From Candidatus Intricatilinea gracilis (GTDB lineage Bacteria > Pseudomonadota > Gammaproteobacteria > Burkholderiales > Burkholderiaceae_C), in NCBI GenBank assembly GCA_016702605.1, contig JADJDQ010000003.1, positions 1-64,000 on the forward strand: DNA of 64,000 bases, given 5' to 3'. Below are positions 41,723 to 50,618 of the stretch, piece after piece (within the stretch, counting starts at the first letter, position 1; the number at the start of each line of letters is the position of its first letter). A program made the translations under genes and the position numbers. The notes under the pieces were generated by a model that was not told where the DNA came from, made no database searches, and saw only the letters and a list, made by a program, of their open reading frames with translations.

Positions 41723-43953
41723 GGCCCCACCAGGCGCAAGGCGCCATCGCCGATGAGGTTGAAGGGCGCCCAGTAGAACGGATGGGATTGGCCACGCGTG
41801 CGCATCACGTCGATCTGCGCCACACGCATGGCACTCATGGCGTCGGCGCCGCCGGCCAGGTCGCGGTAAAGATGCACCATGAGTTGCTGGGTGGCGTCAT
41901 CGGCCACCGGCCAGAGGGAAGCGATCAGGGTGTGGGCACCGGCGGCAAAAAACGACCGGGTGAAGCCCAGGATCTCGTCACCACGAGCCACCTGGCCGAG
42001 TGCACTTTCGCAGGCCGACAAGGTCACCAGGCGCACACCGCTGAGGTCCAGAGCAAAGACGTCGCGTGCTTCGAGCAGGCCGGGGTCGGTGAGGCTGGAC
42101 GCCATCAGGATGCGCGACGACATGGCATCGACGGCGTCGACCTCGGCATGCGCGGCCACGTGCAACACACCGGCCGAGCGCGCCGAGTGGGTGAAACGCC
42201 CGCGGGTGGCGTCGCCTCGGGTGAACACGTTGGCGCCGCTGAACAAGGCGCTGATCTGCTGCACCTCGCGTTCGGCGCCGGGCAGCGGCACGTTGAGGTC
42301 GGTGGACGGGTTGCCGAAAGCCAGCAGGGTGCCGGCCCGGATGTCGCGCCGGCTGGCGAGGTAGGAGCCCAGCGCAGCCGACGGCCAGCTCGCCACCCCC
42401 ACCTTCTCGATCAACCAGACCTTGCCGTCGTGCAGCGCCTGGAACGGCAGATAGTGCAGCGGGCCGTGGGCGACCACGTTCAGGCGCGCCACACCGGTCA
42501 GGTCGAACGGGGCGACCAGCTGGGTGTACAGCGCCTGGCTCTGGCCCAGCGCGGCGGCGCGCCGGCCGATGATGGAGGCCCGGAACCGGTCGACCGAGCC
42601 GCGCAGATCGGCCGCCGGCACCTCGATGAGCCGGCCGTCGAGTCTGCCCGGGCGGATCAACCAGGCGAGCAGGCGTTTGTCGAGCACGTGGTACTGCAGC
42701 ACCGCCTCGTCGGGTGCCAGCCCGGCCTGCAGCGCCGCCAAGGTGGTGGCGCGAGGCAACTTGTCGCTGGCGCGCTGGCGCACGGTGTCGAGCAATTGGC
42801 GCGCGCGGGCGGCCTCGGACAACTGCCAGGCTGCGGCGTAGTCGCCCTGTTCGATGCTCAGCGCCAGGGCCGAGTCGAAGATGGTCTGCAGGTCGCCGAA
42901 CAGGCCACTCTTGAACTCCTCGCTGCGAAAACGAGCGCGCAGCTTGTCGGACTGCTGCACCGCCAGGAGCCAGGCCGACAACGCACCGGCGCGGTCACCC
43001 TTGGCCAGGCGCGCATTGGCCAGGCCATTGAGCGCCCAGACGCCGTGATAGTCGGCCTCGACCTGCTTCGGGTCGGACAACACCTGCTCGAAGCTGGCGA
43101 TGGCGGCGTCCGGCTGGCCGGCGGCCAGTTGTGCCTTGCCCAGGCTGCGCAGGTAATAAGCGCCGGCCTGCGCCCGCGCCGCGGCGTTGACCTGGCCCAG
43201 CGCCGCCATCGCGGCCTGCGCCTGGCCGGCTGCCACCTGCGCATTGGCCATGGAGATGGCGACAAAACCGCGGTAACGCGGCGTGGCCAGGTCCAGGCTG
43301 CGGCGGTACAGCGTCAGCGCCTGATCGGGCTGGCCGCGCCGCAGCGCCAGATCACCCAGCACCTTGAGCACCGGGGCGTGGATCTGCGCCTCGTCACGCA
43401 CCTTGAGCGCCAGCGCCGCCTGGGCATAACGCTCGGCGGCGTCGCTCAGGCCGGCGTAGCTGTAGGCGATGGCCAGGTCACGCTGCGCCAGGCCTTTCAG
43501 TTCGTCGTCGAGCTGGTCCTGACCCAGGTGCAGGGCCTTGCTGGCGGCGCGGATGCTTTGACGCAGCTCACCGCGTTCGGCCAGGGCGAACGACTGGCCG
43601 CAGTAGCCGTAACCGTCGAGTTTGATGGTGTCGCGTTCATACAGCGCCCGGCCTTCGTCCGACACCTTGAGCAGCGACTCGGCGTCGAGCTGGCGTTGCA
43701 GTGCCAATTCGGCCGCGTCGTCTCCGCGCAAGGTGCCGGCACTGCTGGCCGCACGGGCGGGTGGAGCCGATGCTGCAGCGGCTGACGCAGCAACAGCTGT
43801 GTTCGCGGCAGCAGCAGGAGCAGCGGCCGCGCCAGGTGCCTGCGCCCAGGCAGACGGCATGAGCAGCAGCAGGGCGGCAACCCAGGTCACGAACAGCAGC
43901 AGCCGCACAGACGCGTGTAGAGGCCCGCGCTGCGACGGCAACGCCGGGCACAC
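41719..43953 (-). CDS. exported TPR-CHAT caspase-fold protein
   Basis: Protein of about 744 residues. A signal peptide (LLLFVTWVAALLLLMPSAWA) is followed by about eight TPR-like units (about 100-430) and a C-terminal CHAT domain (about 470-744). The caspase-fold dyad is present: HVAAHAE with His near 602 and LSACESALG with Cys near 648, plus ASLWPVADDAT. It is therefore predicted to be a thiol protease active outside the cytoplasm. The start is uncertain: I use the GTG at 43951-43953, which puts the signal sequence first; upstream starts are TTG or GTG. It overlaps tpsB by four bases. Confidence 0.85.
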   Translation of the reverse strand: MCPALPSQRGPLHASVRLLLFVTWVAALLLLMPSAWAQAPGAAAAPAAAANTAVAASAAAASAPPARAASSAGTLRGDDAAELALQRQLDAESLLKVSDEGRALYERDTIKLDGYGYCGQSFALAERGELRQSIRAASKALHLGQDQLDDELKGLAQRDLAIAYSYAGLSDAAERYAQAALALKVRDEAQIHAPVLKVLGDLALRRGQPDQALTLYRRSLDLATPRYRGFVAISMANAQVAAGQAQAAMAALGQVNAAARAQAGAYYLRSLGKAQLAAGQPDAAIASFEQVLSDPKQVEADYHGVWALNGLANARLAKGDRAGALSAWLLAVQQSDKLRARFRSEEFKSGLFGDLQTIFDSALALSIEQGDYAAAWQLSEAARARQLLDTVRQRASDKLPRATTLAALQAGLAPDEAVLQYHVLDKRLLAWLIRPGRLDGRLIEVPAADLRGSVDRFRASIIGRRAAALGQSQALYTQLVAPFDLTGVARLNVVAHGPLHYLPFQALHDGKVWLIEKVGVASWPSAALGSYLASRRDIRAGTLLAFGNPSTDLNVPLPGAEREVQQISALFSGANVFTRGDATRGRFTHSARSAGVLHVAAHAEVDAVDAMSSRILMASSLTDPGLLEARDVFALDLSGVRLVTLSACESALGQVARGDEILGFTRSFFAAGAHTLIASLWPVADDATQQLMVHLYRDLAGGADAMSAMRVAQIDVMRTRGQSHPFYWAPFNLIGDGALRLVGP

Positions 43954-44102
43954 GGCAGTGATCGGGGGGCTAGGCTGCAGCAGGTGTCGAGTCACGGCCC
44001 CAGCGTAAGCGCCACCCGCGGCGTCAGACAGTGACCAAAGTGAAGCCCGACCTTGAAAAAACGCCACCTGTCGTTGACCGCCTGCGGCCACGGGTCGTGC
44101 AG

Positions 44103-46022
44103 TCAATCGACCAAGGTGCGCAACACGCTGAACAACTTGCTCGGTTGCAGCGGCTTGAACAGCACCATGTTGCCACTGGCCGCAGCGCGGCGGATCTCGG
44201 CCGGCGAGGTGTCACCGGTCACCAGCATGGCCGGCACCGGACGGCCGCAGGCCTCGCGCACGGCGGCAATGGCCTGCAGGCCGTCTTCACCGTGCATCAG
44301 GTGCAGGTCGCTGATGACGAGGTCGAGTTCATCCCCCATACGTGTGGCCAGGGCGCGTGCCTGGGCCACGTCGGCCGCCGCTTCGGCGACGAAGCCCCAG
44401 GTTTCGAGCAGCAGTTGCAGGCCTTCGCGGATGGCCGGCTCGTCGTCGATCACCAGCACGGTGTGGGCTGAGAAGGCCGGCGCAGGGATGGTGTCGGCAC
44501 CGGCGGTCTGGGCCTCGATGTCGGCAAACGGCGTGTGGGTGATGCCGATGCGAAACAAGGTGCCACGCCCGGGCACCGATTGCACGTCGAGTGTGTGGCC
44601 GAGCAGCGCCACCAGGCGACGCACGATGGCCAGACCCATGCCCAGGCCCTGGGCCGACTCGGCGCTGGCCGGTTGCGCGGGCGGCTGGCCACGATAGAAC
44701 TCGTCGAAGATACGCGGCAGATCGGCGGCCGGTATGCCGCGGCCGCTGTCCCACACCTCGATGTTGAGCCGGTCGGCGCGGCTGCGCGCCAGTACCACCA
44801 CGCCGCCCTTGTGTGTGTACCGCAGCGAGTTCTGCAGCAGATTGCCGAGCACCCGTTCGAGGAGTTGTGGATCACTCGTCACCGACTTGCCACCGGGCGA
44901 AAAGCGCAGCGCCAGGCCGGTACTTTCAGCCTGCCCGGCAAATTGCATGTGCAACCGGCGGAACAGGTCGCGCAGCGGAAAACTCTGCATCTTGGGCTGC
45001 ACCGTGCCGGCATCCAGACGCGAGATGTCGAGCATGGCGGTGAAGCTGCGGTCGAGCACCTCGATGGCGCGCATCATGTTGCGCACCAGCGGCTCTTCGG
45101 GCGCACCCGCCAGTTGGCGCTCGAGTGTGGCGACGAACAGACCCAGCGCATGCATGGGCTGACGCAGGTCGTGGCTGGCGGCCGCGACGAAACGGCGCTT
45201 GTCGTCGTCCGAGCGACGCGCGGCGTCGCGTTCGGCTTCGAGCGCGAGGCAGCGGTCGTGTTCGGTCAGGCGCTGCTCGGCCTCGGCCACCCAGCGCCGC
45301 GCCGCCACGCGTGCCTGCCAGGCGCCAGCCAGTGCCGGCACACACAGCAGCAAGGCCAGTCCGGCGGCACCGGCCTGAGGCTGGGACAGCCAGGCCCAGG
45401 CCGGCAGCAGCAAGCTGGCGCTGGCACACAGCGCCAGGCCGGACAACATGGGCACAACTGCCAGCACCAGGGCCAGTTCGGCCAGCTGGAACAGGCTGAG
45501 CGCAAACAGCAGGTTGGCGCCCGAGGCCGAGGCATCGAGGTCGGGCCAGACACTCAACGCCGCCGGCAGCAGCACCAGCACAGCCAGCAGGCCCGACAAG
45601 GCCAGGCGCCAGTTGCGCTTGAAACGCAGCGCGGCATGGATCCCCCCCAGGCGCAAGCGCAGGCGTGCATAACTCAGCGACAACACGATGCTGGCGAGCA
45701 TCAGCAGCGCCAGCGCCAGGCCGGCCAGGCCGAGCACGTTTTCCTGCGAGGGTTGCAGCGGCTGCAACACCTGGGCGAGCAGCGCCGACGGGCCGACGCC
45801 CGAGCCGCGGTAGCTGTTCAGTCCGAGCCGGGCGCAGGCTGCGAAACCGGCCGCCAGAACAGCCTGGCCGAGCCAGAAACGAGGCAGCGCCTCGAAAGCC
45901 GCATCGGTGAGGGCGTCCTGGGCGCGTCGGCGGACGCTGCGCCGCTCGACCGGGCCGACGACATCGTCACCAGCCAGCGAGCCTTGCGCCGGCACGACCC
46001 GCAGCCCTCCCCAGCCACGCAT
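44103..46022 (-). CDS. membrane hybrid sensor histidine kinase
   Basis: Inner-membrane sensor kinase of 639 residues. Five or six hydrophobic segments lie between residues 48 and 236, without a large periplasmic loop. A HisKA domain follows (AASHDLRQPMHAL, phospho-acceptor His284), then an ATPase domain (N box around NLLQNSLRYT, G1 DSGRGIP, G2 GLGMGLAIV) and a C-terminal receiver with Asp572 in VISDLHLM and Lys623 in LFKPLQ. The start ATG at 46020-46022 is 53 bases after the response-regulator stop. It lies just upstream of the CHAT-TPS genes, which it may control; that is inference from position. Confidence 0.92.
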   Translation of the reverse strand: MRGWGGLRVVPAQGSLAGDDVVGPVERRSVRRRAQDALTDAAFEALPRFWLGQAVLAAGFAACARLGLNSYRGSGVGPSALLAQVLQPLQPSQENVLGLAGLALALLMLASIVLSLSYARLRLRLGGIHAALRFKRNWRLALSGLLAVLVLLPAALSVWPDLDASASGANLLFALSLFQLAELALVLAVVPMLSGLALCASASLLLPAWAWLSQPQAGAAGLALLLCVPALAGAWQARVAARRWVAEAEQRLTEHDRCLALEAERDAARRSDDDKRRFVAAASHDLRQPMHALGLFVATLERQLAGAPEEPLVRNMMRAIEVLDRSFTAMLDISRLDAGTVQPKMQSFPLRDLFRRLHMQFAGQAESTGLALRFSPGGKSVTSDPQLLERVLGNLLQNSLRYTHKGGVVVLARSRADRLNIEVWDSGRGIPAADLPRIFDEFYRGQPPAQPASAESAQGLGMGLAIVRRLVALLGHTLDVQSVPGRGTLFRIGITHTPFADIEAQTAGADTIPAPAFSAHTVLVIDDEPAIREGLQLLLETWGFVAEAAADVAQARALATRMGDELDLVISDLHLMHGEDGLQAIAAVREACGRPVPAMLVTGDTSPAEIRRAAASGNMVLFKPLQPSKLFSVLRTLVD

Positions 46023-46075
46023 GGCGACCGGCCCCCCATCCCCATGCGGGCAAGTCGTCGAAGGTGGTGGCGCGC

Positions 46076-46837
46076 TCAGCGGAACAGGCTGATGAGGTGT
46101 GAGCGCGAGCGCACGTCCAGCGCCAGCAGCAGCGCCGAGACGTAGTTCTTGACCGTGCCGAGCGACAGCCCGGTGGCGGTGCTGATCTCTTGATTGGTGC
46201 AGCCGGACAACACGAGTTCGAGGATCTCGAGGTGACGCGCGCCGAGTTCGGCGACACGGTCGTACATGGCCGAGGTGGGGAAGCGCGGGAACAACGCCGA
46301 ACTCGGCACCGGCACACGGGCCTCGCGGCCCGGTGCACTGCGCACCAGCGTCATGAGGGTGGTGCGCATGTCGTCGATGTGCGCGCCCTTGCCGACATAA
46401 CCGACGGCACCGAGGGCACGCGCCTGGCGCACCACGAACTCGTCCTGCGTGCCGCTGAACACAGCCACACGTGCGTGCGGAAAGGTGCGCAGGAACAACC
46501 GCAGGCCTTGCAGACCCTTGCAGTCGGCCAGGTTGAGGTCGAGCAACACGGCGTCGATGTTGGGCTCGCGGCCGTAGACGTCGAGGGCCTCCTGCAGCGA
46601 GCCGGCTTCGAGCCAGTCGATCGGCATGTCCTGCATCGAGCCATACATGGCCCGCACGCCGAACCGCACGAACTCGTGGTCGTCCACCAGCAGCACACGT
46701 GCGGGCAAGACCTCGTCGGCCAGATGGGCCGGCACGACGTGCAGCCGGCTCGTCGACGCCAGCCCGGCAAGGCCGGCCTGGGCAACGGCCGCGCCGGGGA
46801 AACTTGCTTGTGTGGAAGCAGTGGAAAGCGCGTGCAT
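46076..46837 (-). CDS. NarL/LuxR-type response regulator
   Basis: Response regulator of 253 residues. An unusual 40-residue N-terminal tail precedes a receiver domain (VLLVDDHEFVRFG with Asp52/Asp53, phospho-site Asp100 in VLLDLNLAD, Lys in YVGKGAHI) and a LuxR-type helix-turn-helix (LSGCTNQEISTATGLSLGTV, about 215-235). A GAGGTG Shine-Dalgarno precedes the ATG. It heads the block containing the hybrid kinase and the CHAT/TPS genes. A 25-bp dyad lies about 155 bases upstream. Confidence 0.92.
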   Translation of the reverse strand: MHALSTASTQASFPGAAVAQAGLAGLASTSRLHVVPAHLADEVLPARVLLVDDHEFVRFGVRAMYGSMQDMPIDWLEAGSLQEALDVYGREPNIDAVLLDLNLADCKGLQGLRLFLRTFPHARVAVFSGTQDEFVVRQARALGAVGYVGKGAHIDDMRTTLMTLVRSAPGREARVPVPSSALFPRFPTSAMYDRVAELGARHLEILELVLSGCTNQEISTATGLSLGTVKNYVSALLLALDVRSRSHLISLFR

Positions 46838-46990
46838 GGTTCACCTCGGCAGTGCGGCGGGCAGGGGGCGAGCCGCCGAATCGGTTGTTGCCGGACTCAG
46901 CCGGTACAGCACTGAGGCAACGTCGAAGATCCTAAGCGCCGCCCCGTCGAACCCGATACCCCCCAAAGTAGGAAAACCGGGCCGGTGCGT

Positions 46991-47015
46991 TTCCGCATGT
47001 ATCTCGGCTGCGGAA
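46991..47015. promoter_or_regulatory. dyad upstream of the response-regulator gene
   Basis: The arms TTCCGCA (46991-46997) and TGCGGAA (47009-47015) form a perfect 7-bp inverted repeat with an 11-base centre, in a locally AT-rich stretch about 155 bases upstream of the regulator's start. It is a candidate operator. The region 46838-47104 has no gene. Confidence 0.45.
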
Positions 47016-47104
47016 TATGCGCGTTTTCCTTAGATTCGCCTAATCAACCCCCCGATCTGCGGGGTGGGCGTGTGAGACATACACACGCATCGAGACTGCA
47101 TTTG

Positions 47105-48064
47105 TCAGCCCCGCGCGCCACTGGTTTGTGACGGCGCTGCGAAACGTTGCGCCGGTTTGTCGGCTCGGGCGAAAAGACCGGTGACCTTGGGCAGGTTCCT
47201 CTCGATGTCGGAGATACGTGTCGAACTCGACGGGTGGGTCGACATGAACTGCGGCGGCGCGTTCTTGTTGGCGCCCAGCATCTTTTGCCACAAGCTGACA
47301 CCGGCATGGGGGTCGTACCCGCCGCGGGCTGCCAGTTCCATGCCGACCAGGTCGGCTTCGGACTCGTCCTCGCGGCCGAACTTGAGTGTCAGCAGTCCGG
47401 CGCCCATGTCGGCCACCGTGCGGCCGAGCTGACCCAGGCCGAACAGCGCTGCACCGATCTCGACCAAACCACGCGTGGCAGCCTGTTTGCCCATGCGTTC
47501 GCGGGCGTGTTCTCGCAACGCATGCGCCATCTCGTGGCCCATGATCATGGCCACCTCGTCGTCGGTCAGCTGCAGCTGGGCCAGGATGCCGTAGTAGAAG
47601 GCGATCTTGCCGCCCGGCATACAGAAGGCGTTGATCTGCTTGTCCATGAGGAGATTGACCTCCCAGCGCCATTGCCGTGCACGTTCGTTCCACTCGTAGG
47701 TGTGAGGCACGAGGCGTTCGGCGATGGCTCGCAGGCGGATCATCTGTGGATGGCCGGCCGACGCCAGGGCCTGTTTGGCCTGGGCTTCCTGGCGCATCTG
47801 CAGGTACTGCTGGCTGGCGGCCTTCTCGATCTGGTCGGCCGGCACGGCGCCGGCAAAAATCGACTTCTTGCCCACGTCCACGCCCTCGCGCGCCCAGGCG
47901 GGCCAGGCCAACGACGCGCCGGCCAGAGCAGCCGCCCCGGTGCCCAGACCGAAGCTGAAGCGCCGGCGTGCATGCAGCGGGCAATCGCAGCGGCTGGCCA
48001 TCACCATGGCAGGCAAGGCGACATGGGTCTCGTTGTCTACGGGATGATCGATCATGTCCATCAT
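47105..48064 (-). CDS. M48 family metallopeptidase, probably exported
   Basis: Zinc metallopeptidase of 319 residues. The catalytic site is GHEMAHALREHAR (His177, Glu178, His181) with the third-ligand region EDESEADLVGMELAARGGYD. Near the N-terminus HARRRFSFGLGTGAAALAG followed by LAWPAWA resembles a twin-arginine signal, so it may fold in the cytoplasm and be exported by Tat. Family members act in envelope protein quality control (HtpX, BepA and LoiP types). The first ATG of MMDM is reported; a start at Met20 or Met23 closer to the signal is possible. It is codirectional with the ampG-like gene, 218 bases away. Confidence 0.88.
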   Translation of the reverse strand: MMDMIDHPVDNETHVALPAMVMASRCDCPLHARRRFSFGLGTGAAALAGASLAWPAWAREGVDVGKKSIFAGAVPADQIEKAASQQYLQMRQEAQAKQALASAGHPQMIRLRAIAERLVPHTYEWNERARQWRWEVNLLMDKQINAFCMPGGKIAFYYGILAQLQLTDDEVAMIMGHEMAHALREHARERMGKQAATRGLVEIGAALFGLGQLGRTVADMGAGLLTLKFGREDESEADLVGMELAARGGYDPHAGVSLWQKMLGANKNAPPQFMSTHPSSSTRISDIERNLPKVTGLFARADKPAQRFAAPSQTSGARG

Positions 48065-48282
48065 GTGGGGTGTGCAGCCGAAATTGCTATCGGCGATAGG
48101 GTGTTGGCGCTTCGAGTCGAGTCAGCTGCACGTGGTTCCGTGCGCTCGACAGGGTTGATGCCGCCAATCGATTCTAGGCAGCGCACCGAGTCCACATCAT
48201 GCGGTGCCGACGGCACTTCAGGTGCCACCCGTGCTTGCGCCCTACTACACGACAGCCCTATCGCGGGCTGATCAGTCGCCGC

Positions 48283-49860
48283 TCAGTCGTCGACCAGTGC
48301 CGCGCGGGTGTCGACCTCGAGCGCCTGCAAGGCACGGCGCAGATGCATCAGCATCAGCAGCGCCGGCACGGCGGCCACGGTCGAGATGATGAAGAACACC
48401 GGCCATCCCACCGCTTCGGCCAAGACCCCTGCCAATGGCCCGACCCACACCCGCCCGACCGACGCAAAGGCCGACAGCAGCGCATATTGCGTGGCCGTGT
48501 AACGCTGGCTGGTCAGGCTCATCAGGCAGGCGACGAAGGCCGCGGTGCCCATGCCACCCGACAGGTTCTCGAACGCGATCACCATCAGCAGGCCACCATC
48601 GACCGGTGTGGGCTGTGCCAGGCGCAGCCAGCCCCAGTCGAAGGCTGGCAGCACCAGCCCAGGCATCAGGCCCTTGCCGTTCACCGCCAACCACCAGAAG
48701 CCCACGTTGCTGGCCATCTGCAGCAGGCCGAACAACAGCAACGAGCGCCACAGGCCCAGCCGCAACATGAGGGCGCCGCCCAGCAACGCTCCACCGATGG
48801 TGAGCCACAGGCCGAAGAGTTTGTTGACCACGCCCACTTCGGCCGGCGCAAACGCCATGGCCTTGAGCAGGAAGGGGGTGAGCAACGAGCCGGCAAACGC
48901 GTCGCCCAGCTTGTACAGCACGATGAAGGCCAGAAACGCCCAGGCGCCCGACTGGCTGAAGTAGTTGCGCAGGCCGCCGAGCAGCGTCTCGAACTTCGCC
49001 CGGCGTGCGGCCCAGGCAGCCAGTGGCAGGGTGATGGCCATGCCCAGCATCAGTGCCAGCAGGTCGGCCCATTTGGCGAACAACGGTGCGCCCTGCCAGG
49101 GGCTGAGCAACCAGCGCGCGATGGCCTGGCCCCAGCTGTCGGTGAGCATCACACCGACGGCCACCGCCACCAGCACGGCGACAAATCCGATCAGGTCGTT
49201 GCGCGCCACGCTGCTCGGCTGCTCGGCATGGGCCAGGCGTGGCAGCGCGGTGGCCGACAGCAGCGCAGCACCCAGCATCAAGGCCGCCATGAGGCGATAG
49301 ACCTCGGGCCAGGTCCAGCCCGGCAGGCCGGCGGCGGCCTGTGCCGGATCGGTCCAGATCAGCGCCACACCGCCCGACAGGATCATGGCCAGCCGATAAC
49401 CCAGCACGTTGAGCGACGAACCCAGGCCTCGCTCGGCGGCGGGCAGCAGATCGGTGCGGTAGGCGTCGATCACCACGTCCTGCGACGCGGCTACAAAGGC
49501 CACGGCCAGCGCGAGCAGGGCAAAGCCGCGGATCTGCAGCACCGGGTCGATGGCAGCCAGGATGAACAAGGTGAGCGCCAGCGCCAGTTGGGTGAGTACC
49601 AGCCAGCCACGCCGGCGCCCGAGCCAGGGCAGCTCGAAACGGTCCATCAGCGGCGCCCAGAGAAACTTGAACGTATACGGCAGGCCAACCAGGCTCAAAA
49701 AGCCGATGGTCGCCAGGTCGAGCCCGGCCAGGCTGAGCCAGGCCTGCATGGCCTGACCGGTGAGGGCCAGCGGCAGGCCCGAGGCAAAACCGAGCAGGGT
49801 GACGACCAGCAGGCGCGCAAGTCGCGCGGCGCGTGTGGCGCCCGGGGGGTCGAGGGGCAT
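48283..49860 (-). CDS. ampG: AmpG-like muropeptide MFS permease
   Basis: Inner-membrane transporter of 525 residues with about 12-14 helices. The N-terminus LLGFASGLPLALTGQAMQAW, the KFLWAPLMDRFELPWLGRRRG loop (as FLWAPLMDRFELPWLGRRRG) and SQDVVIDAYRTDLLPAAERG are the classic AmpG signatures. It imports GlcNAc-anhydroMurNAc peptides released by lytic transglycosylases such as the MltA encoded nearby. A TAGAAT element ends six bases before the ATG, suggesting a leaderless or near-leaderless message. It is divergent from the flavin reductase gene. Confidence 0.9.
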   Translation of the reverse strand: MPLDPPGATRAARLARLLVVTLLGFASGLPLALTGQAMQAWLSLAGLDLATIGFLSLVGLPYTFKFLWAPLMDRFELPWLGRRRGWLVLTQLALALTLFILAAIDPVLQIRGFALLALAVAFVAASQDVVIDAYRTDLLPAAERGLGSSLNVLGYRLAMILSGGVALIWTDPAQAAAGLPGWTWPEVYRLMAALMLGAALLSATALPRLAHAEQPSSVARNDLIGFVAVLVAVAVGVMLTDSWGQAIARWLLSPWQGAPLFAKWADLLALMLGMAITLPLAAWAARRAKFETLLGGLRNYFSQSGAWAFLAFIVLYKLGDAFAGSLLTPFLLKAMAFAPAEVGVVNKLFGLWLTIGGALLGGALMLRLGLWRSLLLFGLLQMASNVGFWWLAVNGKGLMPGLVLPAFDWGWLRLAQPTPVDGGLLMVIAFENLSGGMGTAAFVACLMSLTSQRYTATQYALLSAFASVGRVWVGPLAGVLAEAVGWPVFFIISTVAAVPALLMLMHLRRALQALEVDTRAALVDD

Positions 49861-49866
49861 GGGCCG

Positions 49867-49872
49867 ATTCTA
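49867..49872 (-). promoter_or_regulatory. -10-like element TAGAAT six bases before the ampG start
   Basis: Read on the minus strand, TAGAAT is followed by six bases and then the ATG. Transcription would begin at or next to the start codon. The -35 region is not well conserved. The same geometry is seen before apaG (54544-54549). Confidence 0.5.
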
Positions 49873-49956
49873 GGGAGCCGTTCATCGATAACGATCCGGC
49901 CGTCTGGCTCGACCCCGCATCAGCGGGGCGCCGTACGCATCACCGACAATCGAACC

Positions 49957-50505
49957 ATGCATGCTGCGGCCCTGCCCCCGATCCCACTCAGCCCCGTTGG
50001 CGACGACACGAGCGACGCTGCCGCCAGCGTGGCGCCGCGCCAGTTGCGCGCCGCACTCGGCCTGTTTGCCACCGGTGTCACCATCGTCACCGCCCTGGGC
50101 GACAACGGCGAGCCGGTGGGCCTGACGGTCAACTCGTTCAACTCCGTCTCGCTCGACCCGCCGCTGGTGTTGTGGAGCCTGGCACTGCGCTCCAGTGCAC
50201 TCACGGCGTTCGAGCGCGCCGAGCGGTATGCCATCCACATCCTGAGCGCCGACCAGAAGGACATCGCCGAGTTGTTCGCGCGCCGCGGTGACGACCGTTT
50301 CGCGGCCATCGACTGGGCGCCCGGCCAGTTCGGCGCCCCGGTGATCGCGGGCGCCGCGGCCTTGTTCGAATGCCGCGCACGCAGTCGCTACGTCGAAGGT
50401 GACCACGTCATCCTGGTCGGTGAGGTGGAGCACTGCACCTCGCGCAGCGGCGTCACACCGCTGATCTTCCACGGCGGGCGTTTCTACACCGAGCTGCCGC
50501 TGTAA
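49957..50505 (+). CDS. flavin reductase family protein
   Basis: FMN-binding split-barrel protein of 182 residues. LRAALGLFATGVTIVTAL, VGLTVNSFNSVSLDPPLVL and the HGGRFYTEL C-terminus mark NAD(P)H:flavin oxidoreductases that supply reduced flavin to two-component monooxygenases. The partner oxygenase is not in the window. The start is the ATG at 49957-49959; a longer open frame upstream runs antisense through ampG and is not real. A small CCCCGC/GCGGGG hairpin lies in the leader (49913-49928). Confidence 0.87.
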   Translation: MHAAALPPIPLSPVGDDTSDAAASVAPRQLRAALGLFATGVTIVTALGDNGEPVGLTVNSFNSVSLDPPLVLWSLALRSSALTAFERAERYAIHILSADQKDIAELFARRGDDRFAAIDWAPGQFGAPVIAGAAALFECRARSRYVEGDHVILVGEVEHCTSRSGVTPLIFHGGRFYTELPL

Positions 50506-50586
50506 TCGCTGCTCGCAACTGCTCGCGTTCACGCGTTATCGCCTGCCCCATTGATCGGTCGCGCGCTCGATCGCAGGATGGACAGA

Positions 50587-50614
50587 CCGGCCGACTCGCG
50601 AGCCGACAGGCCGG
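50587..50614. terminator. hairpin in the convergent gap between flavin reductase and acetoacetate-CoA ligase
   Basis: CCGGCC (50587-50592) pairs with GGCCGG (50609-50614) around a 16-base loop that itself contains CTCGCGAG. The gap is 113 bases and the genes converge, so a terminator is expected here. No T run is seen. Confidence 0.35.
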
Positions 50615-50618
50615 GTGA

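Noticed and set aside
38894..41776. A plus-strand open frame of 960 codons.
   Set aside because: Antisense to tpsA and tpsB, whose signal peptides and family motifs are unmistakable.
46023..46844. An upstream extension of the hybrid kinase frame.
   Set aside because: It is a shifted frame over the response-regulator gene; the kinase begins after that gene's stop.
49913..49928. CCCCGC/GCGGGG hairpin in front of the flavin reductase gene as a riboswitch or attenuator.
   Set aside because: A 6-bp stem alone in GC-rich DNA is expected by chance, and no conserved aptamer or T tract is visible.
48199..49956. A long in-frame 5' extension of the flavin reductase gene.
   Set aside because: It runs antisense through ampG and has low-complexity Gln/His/Arg composition; the family begins at the ATG at 49957.
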